From positions 3,410,001 through 3,474,000 of the forward strand of contig NZ_CP043761.1 of NCBI RefSeq assembly GCF_008386395.1: 64,000 nucleotides of DNA, in the 5' to 3' direction. The DNA is from Paenibacillus sp. 37. GTDB taxonomy: Bacteria > Bacillota > Bacilli > Paenibacillales > Paenibacillaceae. The position numbers and the translations under genes were made by a program. The notes under the pieces are model-generated. The model was given only the letters and a program-made list of their open reading frames with translations, was not told where the DNA came from and ran no database searches. This document shows positions 55,687 to 64,000 of the stretch, in pieces (within the stretch, counting starts at the first letter, position 1; each line of letters starts with the position of its first letter).

Positions 55687-57150
55687 GTGCGGAGAAGCAC
55701 ATGGAAAAAACGTAAATCGATCATCATGGGCATGATCTGCCTCCTGTTGTTCGTTCAAGAGGCGCCCTACGTGAATGCAGATGGTAAAACGGATGCGTAT
55801 CATTATTCCTTCTGGGGTGACGCAGTTCCTTCACCGGCGGCATATGAGGCAACAACCATTATCACCGGCAAGAAGCTGAACACAACTCCTATGAAAGAGC
55901 CAAGTGACATGCATGTTACCGCCAATCAGCACGTCTTTGTGCTCGATTCGGGCAATGGCCGCATCATTGAGATGGATCGCAACTTCAAGCTGGTACGGAC
56001 GATTGATTCATTTGAGCAGGAAGGCAAGGAAGATCATTTTAAAAATCCACAGGGATTGTACGTCACGGAAAAAGGTCATCTGCTGGTCGCTGATTCGGAT
56101 AATCACCGGGTGGTGCATCTGGATGAACAGGGGAAGCTGGTCAAGATTGTGTCTGAACCAAAATCGGATCTGCTAAAAGCAGACTTCCAGTTTAAACCGA
56201 TGCGGATTGTTATGGACAAAGGGGAGCGTATCTACGTCATGGCCGAAGGCGTATTTGATGGATTCATGGAGTTCAGCGCCGATGGTACGTTCTCTTCCTT
56301 CATTGGAGCGAACAGAGTTCAGGTGGACCCGGTGGAATATCTTTGGAAACGGTTTGCAACACGGGAGCAGCGCAGTCAGATGGTGATGTTCACTCCAACG
56401 GAATTTACCAATCTGGACATGGATGAAGAGGGATTTATCTACGCCACTAGCGGGGATCGCGGCAAAGATCCGGTCAAGAAGCTGAATGCCCAGGGGACAG
56501 ACATTTTGCGCAGAGAAGGCTATCAGACTCCGCAGGGGGATTTGCTGTATACCCAGGAAGCAGGGCCATCCCGCCTGATTGATGTGGATGTGGGTGACAG
56601 TGACATGTATTCCGTACTTGATTCCAGCAAGGGTCGAATCTTCACCTACAATGGAGACGGATATCTGCTCCATATTTATGGCGGTATCGGGAACCGGCTG
56701 GGCCAGTTTAATACACCTGTTGCCCTGGAACGTGCGGGAGACCGGATGTTAGTTCTGGATAAAGCGCTGGGTGAAATCACCGTCTTTCAAACAACTGAAT
56801 ACGGACGTACACTCCACGAAGCGGTGCGTAGCTACTATAACGGTGATGAAGATCAATCTTCGGTGCTGTTTGCCCAAGCTGCCGAGATGAACGCTAACTT
56901 GGAATATGCGTACGCGGGAATTGGCAAAGCATTGCTTCGTCAGAAGGAATACGCCGAGTCTGCAAAATATTTCAAGCGCAGCATGGAGCCTAAAGGGTAT
57001 TCCAAAGCTTTTCTTTTGTACCGCAAAGAGCTGATGCGTGAACATTTTTCATGGATGATGTCCGGTATATTCCTGGCTGTCGCTGCGATTGTCACCGTCA
57101 TCATCGTTCGCAGGCAGAAAAGGAGGACTACGAATGCAGGCATCAAGTAA
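55687..57150 (+). CDS. NHL-repeat beta-propeller protein with TPR segment and C-terminal membrane anchor
   Basis: 487 residues. Signal sequence (about 1-30), then NHL-type propeller repeats (residues 70-370: MKEPSDMHVTANQHVFVLDS, FKNPQGLYVTEKGHLLVADS with DNHRVV), a TPR-like helical pair (385-430: YAYAGIGKALLRQKEYAESA) and one C-terminal membrane helix (MSGIFLAVAAIVTVIIV). The topology puts the propeller outside. A GTG start with AAAGGAGG upstream is used. No enzyme motif is seen. Position between permeases and a Yip1 gene suggests a scaffold or sensor of the transport complex. Confidence 0.85.
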   Translation: MRRSTWKKRKSIIMGMICLLLFVQEAPYVNADGKTDAYHYSFWGDAVPSPAAYEATTIITGKKLNTTPMKEPSDMHVTANQHVFVLDSGNGRIIEMDRNFKLVRTIDSFEQEGKEDHFKNPQGLYVTEKGHLLVADSDNHRVVHLDEQGKLVKIVSEPKSDLLKADFQFKPMRIVMDKGERIYVMAEGVFDGFMEFSADGTFSSFIGANRVQVDPVEYLWKRFATREQRSQMVMFTPTEFTNLDMDEEGFIYATSGDRGKDPVKKLNAQGTDILRREGYQTPQGDLLYTQEAGPSRLIDVDVGDSDMYSVLDSSKGRIFTYNGDGYLLHIYGGIGNRLGQFNTPVALERAGDRMLVLDKALGEITVFQTTEYGRTLHEAVRSYYNGDEDQSSVLFAQAAEMNANLEYAYAGIGKALLRQKEYAESAKYFKRSMEPKGYSKAFLLYRKELMREHFSWMMSGIFLAVAAIVTVIIVRRQKRRTTNAGIK

Positions 57151-57769
57151 GCAACTATACCAGTACCCGCTGCATCTGATTTTTCATCCGTTTGACGGAT
57201 ACTGGGAATTGAAATATGAACGGAACCAGAGAAACTCACTGCTGATTGCTTTCATGATCCTGGTGCTTTTGGTCATCACCAAAATTTTGCATGCCCAGTA
57301 CAGCGGTTTTCTCATTAATCTCAGTAATCCAAAGTACCTGAACAGTCTGCTCGAAATGTTATATGTCATTATACCGGTACTGTTTTGGTGTGTGGCTAAC
57401 TGGTCGTTAACCACATTGATGGACGGGGAAGGCAAGTTCTCCGAAATTTTCATGTCAACGTGTTTTGCATTGGTACCGTTGTTACTCATTCATTTCCCAT
57501 GGATCTGGCTGAGTCTTGTGATCTCTGCGCAGGAAACTGCCTTTTATTATTTCTCCAATGCACTCGCCGTTGCATGGACGGTATATCTGTTATTTGTGGG
57601 GAATATGACGGTTCATCAGTACACACCAGCCAAAACGGTGCTCACCATGCTGCTGACACTTGTAGCGATGGCGTTTATGGCATTTCTGTGCCTGTTATTC
57701 TTTAGTCTTGTACAGCAGATTGTATCGTTTGTCGTAACCATCTATCAGGAATTAGTGCTTCGGGGCTAA
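57134..57769 (+). CDS. Yip1 family membrane protein
   Basis: 211 residues with five hydrophobic segments in the Yip1 arrangement (PFDGYWELKYERNQRNS at the N-terminus, VANWSLTTLMDGEGKFSEIF in the central loop). The ATG at 57134 follows AGGAGGACT and lies inside the last codons of the propeller gene, giving a 17-base overlap and tight coupling. Function is unknown; bacterial Yip1 proteins are membrane proteins often found with transporters. Confidence 0.88.
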   Translation: MQASSKQLYQYPLHLIFHPFDGYWELKYERNQRNSLLIAFMILVLLVITKILHAQYSGFLINLSNPKYLNSLLEMLYVIIPVLFWCVANWSLTTLMDGEGKFSEIFMSTCFALVPLLLIHFPWIWLSLVISAQETAFYYFSNALAVAWTVYLLFVGNMTVHQYTPAKTVLTMLLTLVAMAFMAFLCLLFFSLVQQIVSFVVTIYQELVLRG

Positions 57770-57786
57770 GGGAGGAGGAAATTGTT

Positions 57787-60363
57787 ATGAATTATACCGT
57801 AGCCAAAAAAATAACAGGAATGCTGCTCGCGGGAAGTCTGCTTCTTGGCGGTTGTCAATTCTCGCCAACACCGCTCGCTCACGAGACAGTGACTGCCGCA
57901 GATCCGACGGACTTTCCCTCCCTGCCTCCCGGAGAGAAACTGAAATCATCTTTCAGCGATGTCCGCCTTCCCGGCATGGTAGGCATTGCGCAGAATGCTG
58001 CGCTGCAGTTGTTCATTAACGAAGAGACTGCCGAGATTGCAGTGATTCACACGCAGAGCGCCCAGATCTGGCGCAGCAATCCTGCAAATCGTGAGCAGGA
58101 TGGGGTTGCAGCCGGGATAAACAAAGACCTTTTGTCATCACAAACGAAGCTCAGCTTCTTCAACAGCCTCGGACAGAGCAGCACCGTGAATTCTTTCACG
58201 GATAGTGTTGCACACAAGCAGATAAGCTACGAGGTGCTGCCAAGCGGCGTGCGGGTCCACTACCAGTTTGGAAGCACTGAGCGATCCATAGAAGACTTGC
58301 CGATGAAGATCAGCAAGGAGCGATTTGAACAAAAGCTGCTTGCACAGCTAGACAAGGCCGGGCAACGGGCCTTGAAGGTCGGTTATGCGGAAGACAAGGA
58401 TGAAGGCGCTTACGTCCGGATTGATAAGGCGATGCAAGGATTGCAATTGTCCCGAGCCTTGAAAGCTTTTGACACAGCCGGTTACACATCGGAGGATCTG
58501 GCTCAGGATCACGCCGAGTTTGGCATTGAAGAGGAACGAAGTGGACCACGGCTGTTTATGCTTACGATGGAATATGAGCTGGATGGAGAGGATCTGCTCG
58601 TGCGTGTTCCGTCCTCAGGCATTCATTTTCCGGAGGAATATCCGATCAACAGCATATCTGTAATGGATTATTTCGGGGCCGGGGGTTCAGAAGATGAGGG
58701 CTCCATACTGGTGCCGGACGGTTCGGGAGCGCTGATCCATTTTAACAATGGCAAACTGCAGTATCCTGCCTATCAACAAGACATATACGGACCGGATATG
58801 ACCATGAAACTGCGGGAAGCAAGTTCAAATGAAGCCAGAGCCAGGTTGCCGGTATTTGGACTGATTCGGAAAGAGGGGGCTTTCCTGGGCATTATTGAAC
58901 AAGGGGATGCCGTCGCAGTTGTGAATGCCGATATCAGCGGTAAGCTGAACAGCTACAACAACGTATATCCCAGCTTCTATGTAGTGAACAAGAGCGATGT
59001 GACGCTTCAGGCAAGTGATATGGTCCGTACACTTCCGAAATTCCAGAAGAAACCGACGGTGTCCGACTTTGTCGTTCGATATGCTTTTGTGGGGGCGGAT
59101 AAGGCCTCGTACTCAGGGCTTGCATCTCTCTATCGGGATTATCTGATGCAAAACGGCGGACTTCCCGAGTTGAACGCCAGCAAGGAGCAGAGTAACGTTC
59201 CCTTTTATCTGCAACTGTTCGGCGGCATGACAACAAGGCAGCATATGCTGGGCATACCGTATGATTCAACGGAGGCTTTGACCACGTTTGATGAAGCCAA
59301 AAACATTCTCTCCTCCTTGACGGAGAAGAAGGTATCCAATATTCAGGTGCGCTATGCGGGATGGCTTAACGGCGGACTTCATCATCGACTGCCGGATTCC
59401 ATCCAAGTAGACGGCGCCATAGGCGGGAAAAAGGGATTGCGGGAATTCAGCGCATACACACAAGAAGCGGGCATCGGTTTCTATCCCGATATCGCTCTGC
59501 TGAATGTGCAATCCAAAAAAGGGTTTAAACCGTCCAAAGAAGCTTCGCGCACATTAACTCAGGAACCGGCGGTCTTGTATCCGATGAACCAGGCCATCCA
59601 GAGGCGGGACCGGGATCGTTCACCATCCTATGTGCTTTCGCCCAACAAGCTGGAGGACGTGACGGCAGACATGTTAGATGAGCTGAGGTCCCTTCAAAAG
59701 GATGGACTGTCGCTAAGCCTGAATGATCTGGCAGCTCAGTTAAACAGCGATATGAATCCGAAAAAGCTGGTGGACCGAACACAAGCGCTTGGCTCCGTAA
59801 AGAAGGCACTTGAACAGATCGGGCAGCAGGCTGGCTCGCTTGTTGCTGAAGGTGGGAACGCTTATGCCCTGCCGTATGTAACTGGTCTGACAGATGCGCC
59901 GATGACCAGCAGTCGTTTCAAGCTGGAGGATGAAGAGATTCCGTTCTATCAGCTCGTTGTACACGGCAGCATCGGTTATACGGGGACGCCATACAATCTC
60001 TCCACATACACCAATGCAAGGCAATATGTGCTGAAGCTGATTGAATATGGAGCCAGTCCTTACTTTGCATGGTTCAATGCGCCAAACCATGTTGTGAAAG
60101 AAACGGATTATGATGATCTCTACGCGGCGAATTATGAACAATGGATCGATCTGGCTGCCGAGATCTACAACGAGGTGAACCAGGTGAACCAACCGTTTGC
60201 CGGACGTTCCATGATATCTCATGAATCCCTGGAGGAGGGCGTCTTCCGGACAACATATGAAGGTGGCGGGTTCGTAATCGTCAATTATAACGACTTCACT
60301 GTAGAAGTTGACAACGATACAGTGGAAGCCCAAAGCTATGTGACTGGTGGTGAGCAGCTCTGA
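57787..60363 (+). CDS. DUF5696-type lipoprotein of the transport cassette
   Basis: 858 residues. Lipobox LLLGGC (Cys near residue 23) and then a long extracellular chain. The middle has VPDGSGALIHFNNGK and YDSTEALTTFDEAKNI segments that I associate with DUF5696; the C-terminal part resembles a glycoside-hydrolase-like barrel (YASPYFAWFNAPN area) with no certain catalytic pair. Its enzymatic status is open. It is last before the second permease pair, and its stop codon TGA overlaps the probable CTG start of the next gene. Confidence 0.83.
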   Translation: MNYTVAKKITGMLLAGSLLLGGCQFSPTPLAHETVTAADPTDFPSLPPGEKLKSSFSDVRLPGMVGIAQNAALQLFINEETAEIAVIHTQSAQIWRSNPANREQDGVAAGINKDLLSSQTKLSFFNSLGQSSTVNSFTDSVAHKQISYEVLPSGVRVHYQFGSTERSIEDLPMKISKERFEQKLLAQLDKAGQRALKVGYAEDKDEGAYVRIDKAMQGLQLSRALKAFDTAGYTSEDLAQDHAEFGIEEERSGPRLFMLTMEYELDGEDLLVRVPSSGIHFPEEYPINSISVMDYFGAGGSEDEGSILVPDGSGALIHFNNGKLQYPAYQQDIYGPDMTMKLREASSNEARARLPVFGLIRKEGAFLGIIEQGDAVAVVNADISGKLNSYNNVYPSFYVVNKSDVTLQASDMVRTLPKFQKKPTVSDFVVRYAFVGADKASYSGLASLYRDYLMQNGGLPELNASKEQSNVPFYLQLFGGMTTRQHMLGIPYDSTEALTTFDEAKNILSSLTEKKVSNIQVRYAGWLNGGLHHRLPDSIQVDGAIGGKKGLREFSAYTQEAGIGFYPDIALLNVQSKKGFKPSKEASRTLTQEPAVLYPMNQAIQRRDRDRSPSYVLSPNKLEDVTADMLDELRSLQKDGLSLSLNDLAAQLNSDMNPKKLVDRTQALGSVKKALEQIGQQAGSLVAEGGNAYALPYVTGLTDAPMTSSRFKLEDEEIPFYQLVVHGSIGYTGTPYNLSTYTNARQYVLKLIEYGASPYFAWFNAPNHVVKETDYDDLYAANYEQWIDLAAEIYNEVNQVNQPFAGRSMISHESLEEGVFRTTYEGGGFVIVNYNDFTVEVDNDTVEAQSYVTGGEQL

Positions 60364-61262
60364 AGACGCTCCTGAAATGGAAATGGGGAAGTCGTACGTA
60401 TGCTCAGCAGAAAGCCATGTGGGGCGTAATCTACGTGCTTCCTTGGCTCATTGGTTTTGTGTTGTTTTTCTTCATTCCGCTGTTAGCCTCTCTGCGATAC
60501 AGCATGAGTACAATTCAAGCTAATGCTGAAGGCATAGCGATTCAGTTCAACGGTGTTGCCAATTACATTCAGGCGCTGACCGTCAATACAAGCTTTAACC
60601 GTGCGTTAATTGAGGCGATCACAGACGTACTCATCAACGTACCGCTTATCGTTATATTCAGTCTGTTCCTTGCCGTCATCCTGAATCAGAAGTTCAGGGG
60701 CCGGGCTGTAGCGCGGTCGATCTTTTTCCTGCCCGTTATTCTGGCATCGGGAGTGATTATGACACTGGAGAGCACCAGCCTGATTGACGCGGTTAATCAG
60801 AGCAGCACAGGTGGAAGCTCACTTGGGACATTTGAACTCGAAAATCTGATGGTTAACGCCGGAGTGAGCGATTGGATCGTCACATATCTGAGCAGCGCCG
60901 TAGATCGGATCTATCAGATCGTCAGTCAATCCGGTGTACAAATTTTGATCTTTTTGGCAGGGATCCAGACGATTTCCCCTCAACTGTATGAGGCTTCGAA
61001 GATGGAAGGGGCGACGGGTTATGAAGCCTTTTGGAAAATTACGTTCCCGATGGTCAGCCCGCTTATTTTTGTCAATGCGATCTATACCATCATTGATTCA
61101 TTTGCCAATAACGCCATGACGGAACTGATCCGGGATACCGGCTTCGTCAAATTTGACTTTGGATTAAGTTCTGCCATGGCATGGGTCTACTTTCTGGCCA
61201 TTGCCATCATTCTGGTTATCGTAAACATCATTTTCTCGAAGCGAGTCTTCTATCAAGATTAG
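60360..61262 (+). CDS. Sugar ABC transporter permease (second pair, MalF type), probable CTG start
   Basis: 300 residues if started at CTG 60360; the first ATG in frame is at 60417, but that would remove the basic leader (LKWKWGSRTYAQQKA) that relatives carry before the first membrane segment (IYVLPWLIGFVLFFFIPLL). The CTG overlaps the TGA of the preceding gene (CTGA) with GGTGGTGAG upstream. Six membrane segments and the EAA loop LYEASKMEGATGYEAFWKITFP are present. It pairs with the following permease. Confidence 0.85.
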   Translation: MKTLLKWKWGSRTYAQQKAMWGVIYVLPWLIGFVLFFFIPLLASLRYSMSTIQANAEGIAIQFNGVANYIQALTVNTSFNRALIEAITDVLINVPLIVIFSLFLAVILNQKFRGRAVARSIFFLPVILASGVIMTLESTSLIDAVNQSSTGGSSLGTFELENLMVNAGVSDWIVTYLSSAVDRIYQIVSQSGVQILIFLAGIQTISPQLYEASKMEGATGYEAFWKITFPMVSPLIFVNAIYTIIDSFANNAMTELIRDTGFVKFDFGLSSAMAWVYFLAIAIILVIVNIIFSKRVFYQD

Positions 61263-61279
61263 AAAGGAGGGTGTCCCAC

Positions 61280-62227
61280 GTGACAACATCACGATTATTA
61301 TCGCTGGAGCATTGGAAAGGCTGGCTGTGGGCCATGATCCGATTCGTTCTGATTACCGGGCTTTCCTTCGTTATCCTGTTTCCCATATTTCAGAAGGTTT
61401 CCACATCCATCAAAGCTAAAGGTGATCTGTATTCGGCAGTGGTGGTATGGATTCCACAGAACTTCTCCATCGACAATTTCAAAGAGGCGATACGCGTAAT
61501 GGATTACTGGGCAACGCTGTTCAATACGTTTGCCCTGTCTGCAACGACTACACTGCTGACTACAGCATCCTGTGCACTTGCAGGATACGGATTCGCCAGA
61601 CTGAAATTCAGGGGAAGCAACTGGCTGTTTGCTGGTGTAATTCTGACGATTCTTGTGCCGCCAACGACCATTCTCATTCCGGTATACCTGAATCTGAAAA
61701 GCTTTGACCTGATGGGGCTTATGACGCTTATAGCCGGAAAACCTGTTAATTTGCTTAATACCTATTGGCCGTTTATTCTGACGGCGATTACGGCCAATTC
61801 ACTTAAAGCCGGTTTGTATATCTTTATCTTCCGGCAATTCTTCAGAGGTATTCCGAAGGAAGTGGAGGAGGCGGCCTATGTGGACGGCGCGGGCATCGGG
61901 CGAACATTTTCAAGAATCATGCTGCCCAATGCCATTCCGTCCATGGTAACAGTCATGCTGTTTTCCTTCGTATGGCAGTGGAACGACAGCTTCTATACGA
62001 CGACTTATCTGACTTCAAGTAAAGTCATGTCGACTCAGTTATCGTCCCTTCCGTATAATCTGGCCCAGCAGGTTACTGACGGTGCAGCTTCCCAGGCCGA
62101 TCCGTTCTATCTGAGCATGATCCAGGATACAGGAATTCTTCTTGCCATTCTGCCTTTGATCGTCATCTATTTGTTTGTTCAACGATATTTCGTAGAGAGT
62201 GTGGAGCGTACGGGAATCGTCGGTTAA
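61280..62227 (+). CDS. Carbohydrate ABC transporter permease (second pair, MalG type)
   Basis: 315 residues, six membrane segments, EAA loop VEEAAYVDGAGIGRTFSRIMLPN. A GTG start at 61280 is chosen because AAAGGAGGGTG stands before it; a longer in-frame reading upstream lies inside the previous gene. It completes the second permease pair of the cassette. Its binding protein could be the lipoprotein at 49462 or the fusion at 50920. Confidence 0.92.
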   Translation: MTTSRLLSLEHWKGWLWAMIRFVLITGLSFVILFPIFQKVSTSIKAKGDLYSAVVVWIPQNFSIDNFKEAIRVMDYWATLFNTFALSATTTLLTTASCALAGYGFARLKFRGSNWLFAGVILTILVPPTTILIPVYLNLKSFDLMGLMTLIAGKPVNLLNTYWPFILTAITANSLKAGLYIFIFRQFFRGIPKEVEEAAYVDGAGIGRTFSRIMLPNAIPSMVTVMLFSFVWQWNDSFYTTTYLTSSKVMSTQLSSLPYNLAQQVTDGAASQADPFYLSMIQDTGILLAILPLIVIYLFVQRYFVESVERTGIVG

Positions 62228-62285
62228 GTTAAGTTCTTATGTACGTTTGGAGTGGGATCAGACTGGAAGAGGGAGGAGGAACATC

Positions 62286-62503
62286 ATGCAACATTCCATC
62301 TGTGAAAAGGGGGCATGTAACGATCTCATGAACGTCTGCTCACAGCAGAACCGCGATCCTTCCCTGCGCAGGATCCCCCTGCTGGTGTGGAACGGGCTGC
62401 GGGAGCGGGCGCCGACCTGAGCGATCTGTTTAATCAGAGACACTCTGACGGAGCTTACCTCGCGTTATTGCAAGGCAATATATCAGATCAGGAGGAATTA
62501 TAG
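62286..62503 (+). pseudogene. Small gene with a probable frameshift before the GH5 gene
   Basis: An ATG at 62286 with a very strong GGGAGGAGG site gives only 44 residues (MQHSICEKGACNDLMNV start) and stops at 62420. A second frame, shifted by two bases and open from about 62306, reads through AGADLSDLFNQRHSDGAYL and ALLQGNISDQEEL to a TAG at 62501-62503 that overlaps the GTG of the GH5 gene. The protein-like look of that end and its coupling to the next gene suggest one gene of about 70 codons broken by a frameshift. The family is not recognised. Confidence 0.5.
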
Positions 62504-64000
62504 TGAAGAAGTTCATGATATCTTGTAAACTTGTACTCATTCTCGCTTTATTGATCACAATTGCTCCATGGGGAGGCAGCCGCGCCGAAGCATGGGTAGG
62601 CATGCCGATGGGCAAGCTGCACGTAAACGGCAAAAACCTGGTGAACAGCAACAACCAGCCTGTGCTACTGAACGGTTGGCATCAACCTTCAGGTGCCTAC
62701 TGGACATATCAGGACAGCAATTATTATCTCAATCTGCACGGTAATAACCGTCATGCAGCTACACTGGCTTATCTGAAAGACATTACCGATACTTTTGCGG
62801 ACACCAGCGCGAAGTACGGAAGCAATCATGGCTGGAATATGAATCAGGTACGTCTGTTCATCGATCGTCAGGACATGGGAGATGTGGCTGCTGGTACATA
62901 TAACTTTGCCGGTGTGCAGACCGTTACGCAAAATGTAATTATTCCGTACATTCAATATGCTAAAACAAAAGGTGTCTATGTTGTCCTGGGACTGGACTTC
63001 ACATTGAAGGATGATCAGGCAACAACCCCTGCCAACCTGCAAAAATTCAACGAAATCTGGGGTTATCTCGCTTCACGTCCGGAGATCAAAAGTGCAGACA
63101 ACGTTCACTTCGAACTGATCAACGAACCGGTGAAATCCTATGCCAATGGACATTGGGGTGGATACAACGGGGAAAATGACTTTGTGGATCACTGGAATGA
63201 CTTGCGTAATTTCCAAAATTCCATGATTTCAACAATTCGCAGCAAAGGTGCGGACAATGTCATCTGGGCGGCAGGTCTGGGATACAACCAATTTTACAGC
63301 TTGACGGCAAGCCATCCATTGACTGATCCGCTCAATAACTATGGATATGCGGTTCACTGGTACCCTGGTTATGGCGCATATGACAACTTCTCTATCCTGC
63401 AAGACCAGTGGAATACCAACGTGAAGGCAGCCGCTGACAAATATCCGATTAATATTACCGAGGTAACCTGGTTCAAAAACAAACCTGGCGATTCGGCCTA
63501 TTGGAACTTGTTTAATGGCAGCAATGAAGGGTTTGGCACCAATACCAAAACGATTTTCAACGCAGCAGGCAATGTCAGCATTGCAGCTCATATGAACGGA
63601 TTCATTCTAAGTGAAGGACCACGAAGCTCCTTTGCCGACCCAACGGCTGGACTGAAATGGGATGGGGATGCTTCACGGAGTGCCATGGGACGATTCCTGT
63701 TCAACTGGTACCATGAACGTGCCCAGACTTATCCGGGCAGTGGACAAGGTGGCGGACCGACAACGGGTCTTGTATCCGGTGCAACTTATAAAATCGTAGC
63801 CCGGCATTCCAACAAAGTTGTTGATGTTCCTGGTGGTCAAAATGAAAATAATCTTCAGCTCCAACAGTGGAGCGATCTGGGCGGTAACCCTCAGAAGTGG
63901 GTTCTGACTTCGATCGGTAACGGCAACTATACACTGACAAGTGTGAACTCGCCGGACAAAGTCATCGACATTCGCAACGGTACCCTCACCAATGGGGAAG
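62503..64000 (+). CDS. Secreted glycoside hydrolase family 5 enzyme with ricin-type lectin module (3' end outside window)
   Basis: The frame is open to the window end (499 codons seen). A GTG start at 62503 follows AGGAGGAA. Signal peptide residues 1-29 (KLVLILALLITIAPWGG). The catalytic barrel spans about 35-400 with the acid/base Glu near residue 208 (HFELINEPV) and a likely nucleophile Glu near 320 (INITEVTW). A Gly/Pro linker (PGSGQGGGPTTG) leads to a CBM13/RicinB domain (YKIVARHSNKVVDVPGG, LQLQQWSDLGGNPQKW) that is cut off. It should attack beta-glucan or mannan outside the cell and feed the transport cassette upstream. Confidence 0.92.
   Translation, partial: MKKFMISCKLVLILALLITIAPWGGSRAEAWVGMPMGKLHVNGKNLVNSNNQPVLLNGWHQPSGAYWTYQDSNYYLNLHGNNRHAATLAYLKDITDTFADTSAKYGSNHGWNMNQVRLFIDRQDMGDVAAGTYNFAGVQTVTQNVIIPYIQYAKTKGVYVVLGLDFTLKDDQATTPANLQKFNEIWGYLASRPEIKSADNVHFELINEPVKSYANGHWGGYNGENDFVDHWNDLRNFQNSMISTIRSKGADNVIWAAGLGYNQFYSLTASHPLTDPLNNYGYAVHWYPGYGAYDNFSILQDQWNTNVKAAADKYPINITEVTWFKNKPGDSAYWNLFNGSNEGFGTNTKTIFNAAGNVSIAAHMNGFILSEGPRSSFADPTAGLKWDGDASRSAMGRFLFNWYHERAQTYPGSGQGGGPTTGLVSGATYKIVARHSNKVVDVPGGQNENNLQLQQWSDLGGNPQKWVLTSIGNGNYTLTSVNSPDKVIDIRNGTLTNGE

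Overview
The window reads as chromosomal DNA of a low-to-moderate GC, spore-former-type Bacillota, most likely Paenibacillus or a close relative. Evidence: strong AGGAGG-type ribosome binding sites with many TTG/GTG starts, CcpA-type cre boxes and Fur boxes, many lipoprotein solute-binding proteins, YesM/YesN-type two-component systems, AraC regulators beside glycoside hydrolases, and sugar permeases with no local ATPase. I saw no tRNA, rRNA, CRISPR array, transposase, integrase or phage gene.

Layout. 0-7.4 kb: the 3' end of a cytochrome P450; a broken nucleoside deaminase; a long leader that folds into a large multi-branched RNA followed by terminator hairpins; the two carboxynorspermidine (polyamine) genes; an SDR gene and a divergent MerR regulator with a 19-bp-spacer promoter; a YitT membrane protein; a cyclase; a small protein. 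7.4-14 kb: an iron-linked locus whose single reading frame joins an AraC regulator to a siderophore-binding lipoprotein, with a second Fur-type promoter inside it; a nitroreductase; a serine hydrolase; a DUF4309-like exported protein; a DMT exporter. 14.2-20 kb: a complete ribose operon rbsRKDACB with a cre box, an RbsR-type operator and a second operator-like palindrome inside rbsK.

20-36 kb: a three-gene operon of a PLP-binding protein (YggS type), a BenE-type transporter and a serine hydroxymethyltransferase; an NmrA-type protein and a MocR regulator; a large serine hydrolase; a fused amino-acid binding protein/permease with its ATPase; a GH27 enzyme with an AraC regulator; a GNAT enzyme, a TetR regulator and a divergent hydrolase around a perfect 28-bp palindrome. 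36-37 kb: a lipoprotein barnase and its barstar inhibitor.

37-64 kb: a plant-polysaccharide region. It holds a solute-binding lipoprotein and AraC regulator, two GH43 enzymes, a binding protein plus sensor kinase plus response regulator, an AraC protein with a degenerate receiver, then one long same-strand run: lipoprotein binding protein, a 965-residue carbohydrate-module/binding-protein fusion, two permeases, an NHL-repeat/TPR membrane protein, a Yip1 protein, a DUF5696 lipoprotein, two more permeases, a frameshifted small gene and a GH5-ricin lectin enzyme cut by the window end. The run has two permease pairs, two binding proteins and three accessory proteins but no ATPase, so it probably borrows a shared MsmX-type ATPase.

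The most unusual signals are the large structured leader RNA before the polyamine genes, the AraC/lipoprotein fused frame with a nested Fur promoter, and the accessory-rich transport cassette.
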